Below are positions 25,454 through 38,316 of a stretch of DNA of 64,000 bases, piece by piece (within the stretch, counting starts at the first letter, position 1; every line of letters starts with the position of its first letter). The position numbers were made by a program, and so were the translations under genes. The notes under the pieces are model-generated. The model saw only the letters and a list, made by a program, of their open reading frames with translations. It did not search any database and was not told the DNA's origin. The stretch lies in NCBI RefSeq assembly GCF_051014445.1, contig NW_027488370.1, forward strand, positions 12,524,001 through 12,588,000, written 5' to 3'. The DNA is from Colletes latitarsis. Taxonomy: Eukaryota; Arthropoda; Insecta; Hymenoptera; Colletidae.

Positions 25454-26169
25454 GCGTTATCCTCAAAAATATTCATCGAAACCAGGTTTAATCGACTGTT
25501 TCAGTGTGGTACCACATTACTACGTGATCCAAACCAGAAAAAACCCAGGATCTGGCCAACATGTATGCGAAAAATGTGAAAGTATGACCCTGATGTGGGC
25601 AAATCCCTGGCCTAACCTAGACCTAACATGCATTATCCTCTAAAATATTGATCGAAACCAGGTTTAATGGACTGTTTCAGTGTGGTACCACATTACTACG
25701 TGATCCAATCCAGAAAAAACCCAGGATCTGTTCAAGAAGTATGTGAAGAATGCGAATGTATGAGTTTGGTGAGGGCAAATCCTGGACCTAACCCAGACCT
25801 AACATATGTTATCCTCTAAAATATTGATGGAATACAGGTTTAATTGACTGTTTCAGTGTGGTACCACATTACTACGTGATCCAAACCAGTAAAATCCAGG
25901 GATCTGTTCAACATGTATGTTAAAACTGCGAAAGTATGACCCTGATGAGGGCAAATCCCAGACCTAACCTAGACCTAACATGTGTTATCCATTAAAATAT
26001 TAATCCAAACCAGGTTTAATGGTCTGTATCAGTGTGGTACCACAATACTACGTGATCCAAACCAGAAAAACCCAGGATCTGTTCAACAAGTATATGAAAA
26101 ACGCGAAAGTATGAGCCTGATGAGGGCAAATCCCAGAACTATCCCAGACATAACTTGCGTTATCCTCTA

Positions 26170-26530
26170 AAACATTGATCGAAACCAGGTTTGATTGACT
26201 GTTTTAATGTGGTACCGCTTTGCTACGTGATCCAAAGCAGAAAACACCCTCGATCAGGTCAACATGTATGTTATAACTGCGAAATTATGACCCTGATGAG
26301 GGCAAATCCCAGACCTAAGCTAGACCTAACATGTGTTATCCTCTAAAATATTGACGGAAACCAGATTTAATTGACAGTTTCAGTGTGGTACCACATTAAT
26401 ACGTGATCGAATCCAGAAAAAACCAGGGATCTGTTCAACAAGTATGTGAAGAACGCGAAAGTATGAGTCTGATGAGGGAAAATCCCAGGCCTAACCTAGA
26501 CCTAACATGCGATATCCTCAAAAATATTGT
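26170..26530 (+). repeat. Dimer module F, copy 1 (TTATAACTGCG)
   Basis: An R2-type monomer with TGTGGTACCGCTTTGCTACG and GTTATAACTGCGAAATTATG is followed by the first GACGGAAACCAG left arm that I saw in the window. The pair recurs at about 27400-27770 and 28110-28470 (marks at 26271, 27506 and 28210; steps 1235 and 704). The third copy is closer in sequence to the first than the second is. Confidence 0.78.
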
Positions 26531-26574
26531 TCGAAACAAGGTTTAATCGACTGTTTCAGTGTGGTTCCACATTA

Positions 26575-27280
26575 CTACGTGATACAAACCAGAAAAAAAC
26601 CCAGGATCTGTTCAACAAGTATGTGAAGAATGCGAAAGTATGAGTCTGATGTGGGCAAATCCCAGGCCTAACCTAGACAGAACATGCGTTATCCTCTAAA
26701 ATATTGATCGAAACCAGGTTTAATGCACCGTTTCTGAGTGGTACCACATAACTACGTGGTCCAAACCAGAAAAAGCCCAGAATCTGACCATCAAGTATGA
26801 GAAATATGCGAAAGTACGAGCCTGATGAGAGCAAATCCCAGACCTAACCTAGACCTAACATGCGTTATCCTCTAAAATATTGATCGAAACCAGGTTTAAT
26901 GGACTGTTTCAGTGTGGTACCACATTACTACGTGATACAAACCAGAAAAAAACCCAGGATCTGTTCAACAAGTATGTGAAGAATGCGAAAGTATGAGTCT
27001 GATGTGGGCAAATCCCAGGCCTAACCTAGACAGAACATGCGTTATCCTCTAAAATATTGATCGAAACCAGGTTTAATGCACCGTTTCTGAGTGGTACCAC
27101 ATAACTACGTGGTCCAAACCAGAAAAAGCCCAGAATCTGACCATCAAGTATGAGAAATATGCGAAAGTACGAGCCTGATGAGAGCAAATCCCAGACCTAA
27201 CCTAGACCTAACATCCGTTATCCTCTAAAAAATTGATCGAAACCAGGTTTCATGGACTGTTTCAGTGTGGTATCACATTA
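26575..27280 (+). repeat. Tandem dimer, two copies of 353 bp
   Basis: GATACAAACCAGAAAAAAAC starts at 26581 and again at 26934, a step of 353 bp (two monomers plus one A in the A-tract). The dimer consists of a monomer ending CTAGACAGAACATGCG and one with GCACCGTTTCTGAGTGG, CATAACTACGTGGTCC and AATCTGACCATCAAG. The two copies are nearly identical, so the duplication is recent. Confidence 0.85.
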
Positions 27281-28469
27281 CTACGTGATCCAAACCAGAA
27301 AAAAACCCAGGATCTGTTCAACAAGTATGTGAAAAACGCGAAAGTATGAGCCTGATGAGGGCAAATCCCAGAACTGTGTCAGACATAACTTGCGTTATCC
27401 TCTAAAACAATGATCGAAACCAGGTTTAATTGACTGCTTTAATGTGGTACCGCTTTGCTACGTGCTCCAAAGCAGAAAGAACCCTCGATCAGGTCGACAT
27501 GTACGTTATAACTGCGAAATTATGACCCTGATGAGGGCAAATCGCAGACCTAAGCTAGACCTAACATGTGTTATCGTCTAAAATATTGACGGAAACCAGA
27601 TTTAATTGACAGTGTCAGTGTGGTACCACATTAATACGTGATCGAATCCAGAAAAAACCCAGGATCTGTTCAACAAGTATGTGAAGAACGCGAAAGTATG
27701 AGTCTGATGAGTGAAAATCCCAGGCCTAACCTAGACCTGACATGCGATATCCTCAAAAATATTGTTCGAAACAAGGTTTAATCGACTGTTTCAGTGTGGT
27801 ACCACATTACTACGTGATCCAAATCAGAAAAAAACCAGGATCTGTTCAACAAGTATGTGAAGAATGCGAAAGTATGAGTCTGATGTGGGCAAATCCCAGG
27901 CCTAACCTAGACCTAACATCCGTTATCCTCTAAAATATTGATCGAAACCAGGTTTAATTGACTGTTTCAGTGTGGTACCACATTACTACGTGCTCCAAAC
28001 TAGAAAAAACCCAGGATCTGTTCAACAACTATGTGAAGAATGCGAAAGTATGAGCCTGATGAGGGCAAATCCCAGGACTATCCCAGACATAACTTGCGTT
28101 ATCCTCTAAAACATTGATCGAAACCAGGTTTAATTGACTGTTTTAATGTGGTACCGCTTTGCTACGTGATCCAAAGCAGAAAACACCCTCGATCAGGTCA
28201 ACATGTATGTTATAACTGCGAAATTATGACCCTGATGAGGGCAAATCCCAGACCTAAGCTAGACCTAACATGTGTTATCCTCTAAAATATTGACGGAAAC
28301 CAGATTTAATTGACAGTTTCAGTGTGGTACCACATTACTACGTGATCGAAACCAGAAAAAACCAGGGATCTGTTCAACAAGTATGTGAAGAACGCGAAAG
28401 TATGAGTCTGATGAGGGAAAATCCCAGGCCTAACCTAGACCTAACATGCGATATCCACTAAAATATTAA

Positions 28470-29912
28470 TCGAAACCAGGTTTAATTGACTGTTTCAGTG
28501 TGGTACAACATTACTACGTGATCCAAACCAGAAAAAACCCAGAATATGTTCAACAAATATGTGAAAAACTCGAAAGTATGAGCCTGATGAGGGCAAATCC
28601 TAGACCTAACCCAGACCTAACGTGCGTTATCCTCTAAAATATTGATCGAAATCAGGTTTAATGGACTGTTTCAGTGTGGTACCACTTTACTACGTGATCC
28701 AAACAAGAAAAAACCCAGGATCTGTTCAAGAATTATGTGAAGAATGCGAAAGTATGAGACTGATGATGGCAAATCCTAGACCTAACCTAGACCTATCATG
28801 TGTTATCCTCTAAAATATTGAGGGAAACCACGTTTAAATGACAGTTTCAGTGTGGTACAACATTACAACGTGATCCAATCCAGAAAAGGCCCAGGATCTA
28901 GCAAACAAGTACGAGAGTTATGCGAAAGTATGAGCCTGATGAGGGCAAATCCTAGACCTAACCCAGACCTAACACGCGTTATCCTCTAAAATATCTATCA
29001 AGACCACGTCTAATTGACTGTTTCAGTGTGGTACCACATTACTACGTGATCCAAACCAGTGGAAGCCTAGGATCTGGCCAACAAGTATGAGAAATATGCG
29101 AAAGTATGAGCCTGATGAGGGCAAATCCTAGACCTAACCTACACCTAACACGCGTTATCCTCTAAAATATTTATCAAGACCATGTTTAATTGACTGTTTC
29201 AGTGTGGTTCCACATTACTACGTGATCCAAACCAGAAAAAACCCAGGATCTGTTCAACAAGTATGTGAAAAACGCGAAAGTACGAGCCTGATGAGGGCAA
29301 ATCCCAGACCTATCTCAGACATAACATGCGTTATCCTATAAAATATTGATCGAATCCTGTTTTATTGGACAGTTTTAGTGTGGTACCACTATGCTACGTG
29401 ATCCAAAGCAGAAAAAACCCTCGCTCTGGTCAACATGTATGTTAAAACTGCGAAAGGATGACCCTGATGAGGGCATATCCCTGGCCTAAGCTAGACCTAA
29501 CATGCGTTATCCCCTAAAATATTGATCGAAGCCACGTTTAATTGACAGTTTCAGTGTGGTACCACATTACTACGTGAAAGAAAACAGAAAACACCCAGGA
29601 TCTGTTCAAGAAGTATGTTAAGAATGCGAAAGTATGAAGCTGATGAGGGCAAATCCTAGACCTAACCTAGATCTAACATGTGTTATCCTGTAAAATATTG
29701 ACGGAACCCAGGTTTAATTGACAGTTTCAGTGTGGTACCACATTACTACGTGATCCAAACCAGAAAAAACCTAGTATCTGTTCAACAAGTATGTGAAAAA
29801 CGCGAAAGTATGAGCCTGATGAGGGCAAATCCCAGACCTATCCCAGACATACCTTGCGTTATCCTCTAAAATATTTATCAAGACCATGTTTAATTGCCTG
29901 TTTCAGTGTGGT
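28470..29912 (+). repeat. Mixed monomers before the 4.29-kb duplication
   Basis: Ordinary satellite with several R4 monomers (CCAGTGGAAGCCTAGG, CTGGCCAACAAG) near 29050 and 29936, R1 monomers, and one R2 monomer near 29390. No block longer than about two monomers repeats in order within it. A TACGTGAAAG variant near 29570 is shared with monomers near 32830 and 34030. Confidence 0.7.
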
Positions 29913-31416
29913 TCCACATTACTACGTGATCCAAACCAGTGGAAGCCTAGGATCTGGCCAACAAGTATGGGAAATATGCGAAAGTATGAGCCTGATGAGG
30001 GCAAATCCTAGACCTAACCCAGACCTAACACGCGTTATCCTCTAAAATATTGTCAAGACCAGGTTTAATTGTCTGTTTCAGTGTGGTTCCACATTACTAC
30101 GTGATCCAAACCAGAAAAAACCCAGGATCTGTTCAACAAGTATGTGAAAAACGCTAAAGTATGACCCTGATGAGGGCAAATCCCCACCTAACCTAGACCT
30201 AACGTGTGTTATCCTCCAAAATATTAATCGAAATCTGGTTTAATGGTCTGTTTCAGCGTGGCACCACATTACTACGTGATCGAAACCAGAAAAAAACCAG
30301 GATCTGTTCTAGAATTATGTGAAGAATGCGAAAGTATGAGACTGATGAGGGCAAATCCTAGACCTAACCTAGTCCTAACATGTGTTATCCTCTAAAATAT
30401 TGACAGAAACCACGTTTAAATGAGAGTTTCAGTGTGGTACCACATTACTACGTGATCCGATCCAGAAAAGGCCCAGGATCTAGCAAACAGGTATGAGAAA
30501 TATGCGAAAGTATGAGCCTGATGAGGGCAAATCCTAGACCCAACCCAGACCTAACACGCGGTATCCTCTAAAATATTTATCAAGACCAGGTTTAATTGAC
30601 TGTTTCAGTGTGGTACCACATTACTACGTGATCCAAACCAGTGGAAGCCTGGGATCTGGCCAACAAGTATGAGAAATATGCGAAAGTATGAGCCTGATGA
30701 GGGCAAATCATAGACCTAACCCAGACCTAACACGCGTTATCCTCTGAAATATTTATCAAGACCAGGTTTAATTGACTGTTTCAGTGTGGTACCACATTAC
30801 TACGTGATCCAAACCAGAAAAAATCCCAGGATCTGTTCAACAAGTATGTGAAAAATGCGAAAATATGAGCCTGATGAGGGCAAATCCCAGACCTATCCCA
30901 GACATAACTTGCGTTATCCTATAAAATATTGATCGAATCCAGTTTTAATGGACAGTTTTAGTGTTTTACCACATTACTACGTGATGCAATGCAGAAAAAA
31001 CCCTCGATCAGGTCAACATGTATGTTAAAACTGCGAAAGTATGACCCTGATGAGGGCAAATCCCCACCTAACCTAGACCTAACGTGTGTCATCCTCCAAA
31101 ATATTAATCGAAACCAGGTTTAATGGACAGGTTCAGTGTGGTACCACGTTAGTACGTGATCCAAACCAGAAAAAACGATCGATCAGGTTTACATGTATGT
31201 TAAAACTGCGAAAGTATGATCCTGATGAGGGCAAATCCCAGACCTGTCCCAGACCTAACTTGCCTTATCCTATAAAATATTGATCGAAACCAGATATAAT
31301 TGACTGTTTCAGTGTGGTACCACTTTACGACGTGATCCAAAGCAGAAAAAACCATCGATCAGGTTTCCATGTATGTTAAAACTGCGAAAGTATGACCCTG
31401 ATGAGGGCAAAACCCA

Positions 31417-31449
31417 GACCTAACCCAGACCTAACCCAGTCCTAACCCA
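31417..31449 (+). repeat. Three tandem 11-bp subunits inside a truncated ~94-bp monomer
   Basis: GACCTAACCCA occurs at 31417-31427 and 31428-31438, followed by GTCCTAACCCA at 31439-31449, and then directly GGATCTGTTC. The next palindrome is 270 bp from the previous one (31313 to 31583), so one monomer is about 94 bp. It lacks the AATATT and the TGTGGTACCACA part. The shared AACCCA, present both in the subunit and before GGATC, fits a microhomology-type deletion. A copy lies at 35707-35739. Confidence 0.85.
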
Positions 31450-32699
31450 GGATCTGTTCTAGAATTATGTGAAGAATGCGAAAGTATGAGACTGATGAGG
31501 GCAAATCCTAGACCTAACCTAGTCCTAACATGTGTTATCCTCTAAAATATTGACAGAAACCACGTTTAAATGAGAGTTTCAGTGTGGTACCACATTACTA
31601 CGTGATCCAAACCAGAAAAAATCCCAGGATCTGTTCAACAAGTATGTGAAAAATGCGAAAATATGACCCTGATGAGGGCAAATCCCAGACCTATCCCAGA
31701 CATAACTTGCGTTATCCTATAAAATATTTATCAAGACCATGTTTAATTGACTGTTTCAGTGTGGTACCACATTACTACGTGATCGAAACAAGAAAAAACC
31801 CAGGATCTGTTCAAGAAGTATATGAAGAATGCGAAAGTATGAGTCTGATGAGGGCAAATCCCCACCTAACCCAGACCTAACGTGTGTTATCCTCTAAAAT
31901 ATTAATCGAAATCAGGTTTAATGGTCTGTTGCAGTGTGGTCCCACATTACTACGTGATCGAAACAAGAAAAAACCCAGGATCTGTTCAGGAATTATGTAA
32001 AGAATGCGAAAGTATGAGACTGATGAGTGCAAATCCTAGACCTAACCTAGACCTAACATGTGTTATCCTCTAAAATATTGACGGAAACCACGTTTAAATG
32101 ACAGTTTCAGTGTGGTACAACATTACAACGTGATCCAATCCAGAAAAGCCCAGGATCAGTTCAACAAGTATGTGAAGAATACAAAAGTATGAGTCCGATG
32201 AGGGAAAATCCCCGGCCTAACCTAGACATCACATGCGTGATCCTCTAAAATATTGATCGAAACCAGGTTTAATCGACTGTTTCAGTGTGGTACCACATTA
32301 CTACGGGAATGAAAACAGAAAAAACCCAGGATCTGTTCAAGAAGTATCTGAAGAATGCGAAAGTATGAGTCTGATGAGGGAAAATCCCAGGCCTAACCTA
32401 GACCTAACATGCGTTATCCACTAAAATATTAATCGAAACCAGGTTTAATTGACTGTTTCAGTGTGGTACCACATTACTACGTGATCCATACCAGAAAAAA
32501 CCCAGGATATGTTCAACAAGTATGAGAAATATGCGAAAGTATGAGCCTGATGAGGGCAAATCCCAGACCTATCCCAGACATAACTTGCGTTATCCTATAA
32601 AATATTTATCAAGACCATGTTTAATTGACTGTTTCAGTGTGGTACCACATTACTACGTGATCCAAACCAGAAAAAGCCCAGGATCTCGTCAACAAGTAT

Positions 32700-32880
32700 G
32701 TGAAGAATGCGAAAGTATGAGTCTGATGAGGGAAAATCCCTGGCTTAACCTAGACATAACATGCGTTATCCTCTAAAATATTGATCGAAACCAGGTTTAA
32801 TCGACTGTTTCAGTGTGGTACCACATTACTACGTGAAAGAAAACAGAAAACACCCAGGATCTGTTCAACAAGTATGTGAA
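32700..32880 (+). repeat. Monomer present in copy 1 and missing from copy 2
   Basis: This 176-bp step accounts for the change of offset from 4290 to 4114 between the two large copies. The monomer carries TACGTGAAAGAAAACAGAAAA and lies between two right arms that are nearly identical (GAAGAATGCGAAAGTATGAG), which offer the homology for the exchange. Which state is original cannot be told from these two copies alone. Confidence 0.8.
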
Positions 32881-33929
32881 GAATGCGAAAGTATGAGTCA
32901 GATGAGGGAAAATCCCTGGCCTAACCTAGACCTAACATGCGTTATCCACTAAAATATTAATCGAAACCAGGTTTAATTGAGTGTTTCAGTGTGGTACCAC
33001 ATTACTACGTGATCCATACCAGAAAAAACCCAGGATATGTTCAACAAGTATGAGAAATATGCGAAAGTATGAGCCTGATGAGGGCAAATCCCAGACCTAT
33101 CCCAGACATAACTTGCGTTATCCTATAAAATGTTTATCAAGACCATGTTTAATTGACTGTTTCAGTGTGGTACCACTTTACTACGTGATCCAATGCAGAA
33201 AAAACCCTCGATCAGGTCAACATGTATGTTAAAACTCCGAAAGTATGACCCTGATGAGGGCAAATCCCAGACCTAACCTAGACCTAACGTGTGTTATCCT
33301 CTAAAATAATAATCGAAATCAGGATTAATGGTCTGTTTCAGTATGGTCCCACATTACTACGTGATCGAAACAAGAAAAAACCCAGGATCTGTTCAAGAAT
33401 TATGTGAAGAATGCGAAAGTATGAGACTGATGATGGCAAATCCTAGACCTAACCTAGACCTAACATGTGTTATCCTCTAAAATATTTATCAAGACCATGT
33501 TTAATTGACTGTTTCAGTGTTGTTCCACATTACTACGTGATCCTAACCAGAAAAAACCCAGGATCTGTTCAACAAGTATGTGAAAAACGCAAAAGTATGA
33601 GCCCGATGAGGGCAAATCCCAGACCTAACCCAGACGTAACGTGCGTTATCCTCTAAAATATTGATCGAAATCAGGTTTAATGGACTGCTTCAGTGTGGTA
33701 CCACATTACTACGTGATCCAAACCAGAAAAAACCCAGGATCTGTTCAAGAAGTATGTGAAGAATGCGAAAGTATGAGTCTGATGAGGGAAAATTCCTGGC
33801 CTAACCTAGTCCTAAAGTTCGTTATCCTCTAAAATATTGATCGTAACCAGGATTAATTGACTGTTTCAGTGTGGTACAACATTACTACGTGATCCAAACC
33901 AGAAAAAATCCCAGGATCTGTTCAACAAG

Positions 33930-33972
33930 AATGAGAAATAATAACCCAGACCTAACCCAGACCTAACACGCG
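33930..33972 (+). repeat. Internally deleted monomer (~151 bp) with extra 11-bp subunit
   Basis: After ATGAGAAATA the sequence jumps to ATAACCCAGACC, skipping the conserved GCGAAAGTATGAG and TGATGAGGGCAAATCC parts, and then gives an added GACCTAACCCA-type subunit. Successive palindrome-like sites lie about 151 bp apart (33870 and 34021). The same lesion is present in the other large copy near 38045-38086. Confidence 0.8.
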
Positions 33973-34202
33973 TTATCCTCTAAAATATTTATCAAGACCA
34001 GGTATAATCGACTGTTTCAGTGTGGTACGACATTACTACGTGAAAGAAAACAGAAAAAACCCAGGATCTGTTCAACAAGTATGTGAAGAATGCGAAAGTA
34101 AGAGTCTGATGAGGGAAAATCCCAGGCCTAACCTAGACCTAACATGCGTTATCCATTAAAATATTAATCGAAACCAGGTTTAATTGACTGTTTCAGTGTG
34201 GT

Positions 34203-37200
34203 ACCACATTACTACGTGATCCAAACCAGTGGAAGCCTAGGATCTGGCCAACAAGTATGGGAAATATGCGAAAGTATGAGCCTGATGAGGGCAAATCCTA
34301 GACCTAACCCAGACCTAACACGCGTTATCCTCTAAAATATTGTCAAGACCAGGTTTAATTGTCTGTTTCAGTGTGGTTCTACATTACTACGTGATCCAAA
34401 CCAGAAAAAACCCAGGATCTGTTCAACAAGTATGTGAAAAACGCTAAAGTATGACCCTGATGAGGGCAAATCCCCACCTAACCTAGACCTAACGTGTGTT
34501 ATCCTCCAAAATATTAATCGAAATCTGGTTTAATGGTCTGTTTCAGCGTGGCACCACATTACTACGTGATCGAAACCAGAAAAAAACCAGGATCTGTTCT
34601 AGAATTATGTGAAGAATGCGAAAGTATGAGACTGATGAGGGCAAATCCTAGACCTAACCTAGTCCTAACATGTGTTATCCTCTAAAATATTGACAGAAAC
34701 CACGTTTAAATGAGAGTTTCAGTGTGGTACCACATTACTACGTGATCCGATCCAGAAAAGGCCCAGGATCTAGCAAACAGGTATGAGAAATATGCGAAAG
34801 TATGAGCCTGATGAGGGCAAATCCTAGACCCAACCCAGACCTAACACGCGGTATCCTCTAAAATATTTATCAAGACCAGGTTTAATTGACTGTTTCAGTG
34901 TGGTACCACATTACTACGTGATCCAAACCAGTGGAAGCCTGGGATCTGGCCAACAAGTATGAGAAATATGCGAAAGTATGAGCCTGATGAGGGCAAATCA
35001 TAGACCTAACCCAGACCTAACACGCGTTATCCTCTGAAATATTTATCAAGACCAGGTTTAATTGACTGTTTCAGTGTGGTACCACATTACTACGTGATCC
35101 AAACCAGAAAAAATCCCAGGATCTGTTCAACAAGTATGTGAAAAATGCGAAAATATGAGCCTGATGAGGGCAAATCCCAGACCTATCCCAGACATAACTT
35201 GCGTTATCCTATAAAATATTGATCGAATCCAGTTTTAATGGACAGTTTTAGTGTTTTACCACATTACTACGTGATGCAATGCAGAAAAAACCCTCGATCA
35301 GGTCAACATGTATGTTAAAACTGCGAAAGTATGACCCTGATGAGGGCAAATCCCCACCTAACCTAGACCTAACGTGTGTCATCCTCCAAAATATTAATCG
35401 AAACCAGGTTTAATGGACAGGTTCAGTGTGGTACCACGTTAGTACGTGATCCAAACCAGAAAAAACGATCGATCAGGTTTACATGTATGTTAAAACTGCG
35501 AAAGTATGATCCTGATGAGGGCAAATCCCAGACCTGTCCCAGACCTAACTTGCCTTATCCTATAAAATATTGATCGAAACCAGATATAATTGACTGTTTC
35601 AGTGTGGTACCACTTTACGACGTGATCCAAAGCAGAAAAAACCATCGATCAGGTTTCCATGTATGTTAAAACTGCGAAAGTATGACCCTGATGAGGGCAA
35701 AACCCAGACCTAACCCAGACCTAACCCAGTCCTAACCCAGGATCTGTTCTAGAATTATGTGAAGAATGCGAAAGTATGAGACTGATGAGGGCAAATCCTA
35801 GACCTAACCTAGTCCTAACATGTGTTATCCTCTAAAATATTGACAGAAACCACGTTTAAATGAGAGTTTCAGTGTGGTACCACATTACTACGTGATCCAA
35901 ACCAGAAAAAATCCCAGGATCTGTTCAACAAGTATGTGAAAAATGCGAAAATATGACCCTGATGAGGGCAAATCCCAGACCTATCCCAGACATAACTTGC
36001 GTTATCCTATAAAATATTTATCAAGACCATGTTTAATTGACTGTTTCAGTGTGGTACCACATTACTACGTGATCGAAACAAGAAAAAACCCAGGATCTGT
36101 TCAAGAAGTATATGAAGAATGCGAAAGTATGAGTCTGATGAGGGCAAATCCCCACCTAACCCAGACCTAACGTGTGTTATCCTCTAAAATATTAATCGAA
36201 ATCAGGTTTAATGGTCTGTTGCAGTGTGGTCCCACATTACTACGTGATCGAAACAAGAAAAAACCCAGGATCTGTTCAGGAATTATGTAAAGAATGCGAA
36301 AGTATGAGACTGATGAGTGCAAATCCTAGACCTAACCTAGACCTAACATGTGTTATCCTCTAAAATATTGACGGAAACCACGTTTAAATGACAGTTTCAG
36401 TGTGGTACAACATTACAACGTGATCCAATCCAGAAAAGCCCAGGATCAGTTCAACAAGTATGTGAAGAATACAAAAGTATGAGTCCGATGAGGGAAAATC
36501 CCCGGCCTAACCTAGACATCACATGCGTGATCCTCTAAAATATTGATCGAAACCAGGTTTAATCGACTGTTTCAGTGTGGTACCACATTACTACGGGAAT
36601 GAAAACAGAAAAAACCCAGGATCTGTTCAAGAAGTATCTGAAGAATGCGAAAGTATGAGTCTGATGAGGGAAAATCCCAGGCCTAACCTAGACCTAACAT
36701 GCGTTATCCACTAAAATATTAATCGAAACCAGGTTTAATTGACTGTTTCAGTGTGGTACCACATTACTACGTGATCCATACCAGAAAAAACCCAGGATAT
36801 GTTCAACAAGTATGAGAAATATGCGAAAGTATGAGCCTGATGAGGGCAAATCCCAGACCTATCCCAGACATAACTTGCGTTATCCTATAAAATATTTATC
36901 AAGACCATGTTTAATTGACTGTTTCAGTGTGGTACCACATTACTACGTGATCCAAACCAGAAAAAGCCCAGGATCTCGTCAACAAGTATGTGAAGAATGC
37001 GAAAGTATGAGTCAGATGAGGGAAAATCCCTGGCCTAACCTAGACCTAACATGCGTTATCCACTAAAATATTAATCGAAACCAGGTTTAATTGAGTGTTT
37101 CAGTGTGGTACCACATTACTACGTGATCCATACCAGAAAAAACCCAGGATATGTTCAACAAGTATGAGAAATATGCGAAAGTATGAGCCTGATGAGGGCA

Positions 37201-38316
37201 AATCCCAGACCTATCCCAGACATAACTTGCGTTATCCTATAAAATGTTTATCAAGACCATGTTTAATTGACTGTTTCAGTGTGGTACCACTTTACTACGT
37301 GATCCAATGCAGAAAAAACCCTCGATCAGGTCAACATGTATGTTAAAACTCCGAAAGTATGACCCTGATGAGGGCAAATCCCAGACCTAACCTAGACCTA
37401 ACGTGTGTTATCCTCTAAAATAATAATCGAAATCAGGATTAATGGTCTGTTTCAGTATGGTCCCACATTACTACGTGATCGAAACAAGAAAAAACCCAGG
37501 ATCTGTTCAAGAATTATGTGAAGAATGCGAAAGTATGAGACTGATGATGGCAAATCCTAGACCTAACCTAGACCTAACATGTGTTATCCTCTAAAATATT
37601 TATCAAGACCATGTTTAATTGACTGTTTCAGTGTTGTTCCACATTACTACGTGATCCTAACCAGAAAAAACCCAGGATCTGTTCAACAAGTATGTGAAAA
37701 ACGCAAAAGTATGAGCCCGATGAGGGCAAATCCCAGACCTAACCCAGACGTAACGTGCGTTATCCTCTAAAATATTGATCGAAATCAGGTTTAATGGACT
37801 GCTTCAGTGTGGTACCACATTACTACGTGATCCAAACCAGAAAAAACCCAGGATCTGTTCAAGAAGTATGTGAAGAATGCGAAAGTATGAGTCTGATGAG
37901 GGAAAATTCCTGGCCTAACCTAGTCCTAAAGTTCGTTATCCTCTAAAATATTGATCGTAACCAGGATTAATTGACTGTTTCAGTGTGGTACAACATTACT
38001 ACGTGATCCAAACCAGAAAAAATCCCAGGATCTGTTCAACAAGAATGAGAAATAATAACCCAGACCTAACCCAGACCTAACACGCGTTATCCTCTAAAAT
38101 ATTTATCAAGACCAGGTATAATCGACTGTTTCAGTGTGGTACGACATTACTACGTGAAAGAAAACAGAAAAAACCCAGGATCTGTTCAACAAGTATGTGA
38201 AGAATGCGAAAGTAAGAGTCTGATGAGGGAAAATCCCAGGCCTAACCTAGACCTAACATGCGTTATCCATTAAAATATTAATCGAAACCAGGTTTAATTG
38301 ACTGTTTCAGTGTGGT
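34203..38316 (+). repeat. 4.29-kb multimer, copy 2, one monomer deleted (4114 bp)
   Basis: Follows copy 1 directly. It agrees with it almost base for base except for the loss of exactly 176 bp. The junction falls in the right arm near 36990-37030, where the copy switches from the monomer matching about 32700 to the one matching about 32880. Because the sequence runs smoothly through the junction in monomer register, homologous exchange shifted by one unit explains it. After about 38316 some 55 bp of the next monomer still match the unit start (CCAGTGGAAGCCTAGG), then similarity falls to family level. Confidence 0.92.
35707..35739 (+). repeat. Second copy of the 11-bp triplet and truncated monomer
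   Basis: Same arrangement as 31417-31449, 4290 bp downstream. Its presence in both large copies shows that the truncation happened before the 4.29-kb duplication. Confidence 0.85.

Larger units (their letters stand above)
29913..34202 (+). repeat. 4.29-kb multimer, copy 1
   Basis: About 24 monomers that are repeated immediately downstream. Matching points lie 4290 bp apart up to about 32700 (for example 29936 with 34226, 31086 with 35376, 32522 with 36812) and 4114 bp apart after about 32900 (32981 with 37095, 33465 with 37579). This copy holds one monomer more than copy 2. Differences are very few; one is C at 30090 against T at 34380. It contains two broken monomers (31417-31449 and about 33930-33960), both shared with copy 2. 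Confidence 0.92.

Noticed and set aside
31409..31451. Telomere-like repeat (CCTAACCC runs)
   Set aside because: The period is 11 bp (GACCTAACCCA), not 6, and it is limited to three units that derive from the end of the monomer.
34203..38316. The second 4.29-kb copy as a pure assembly artefact
   Set aside because: The copies differ by substitutions (30090/34380) and by a clean one-monomer deletion, which a simple duplicated contig end would not show. Long reads would be needed to settle it fully.
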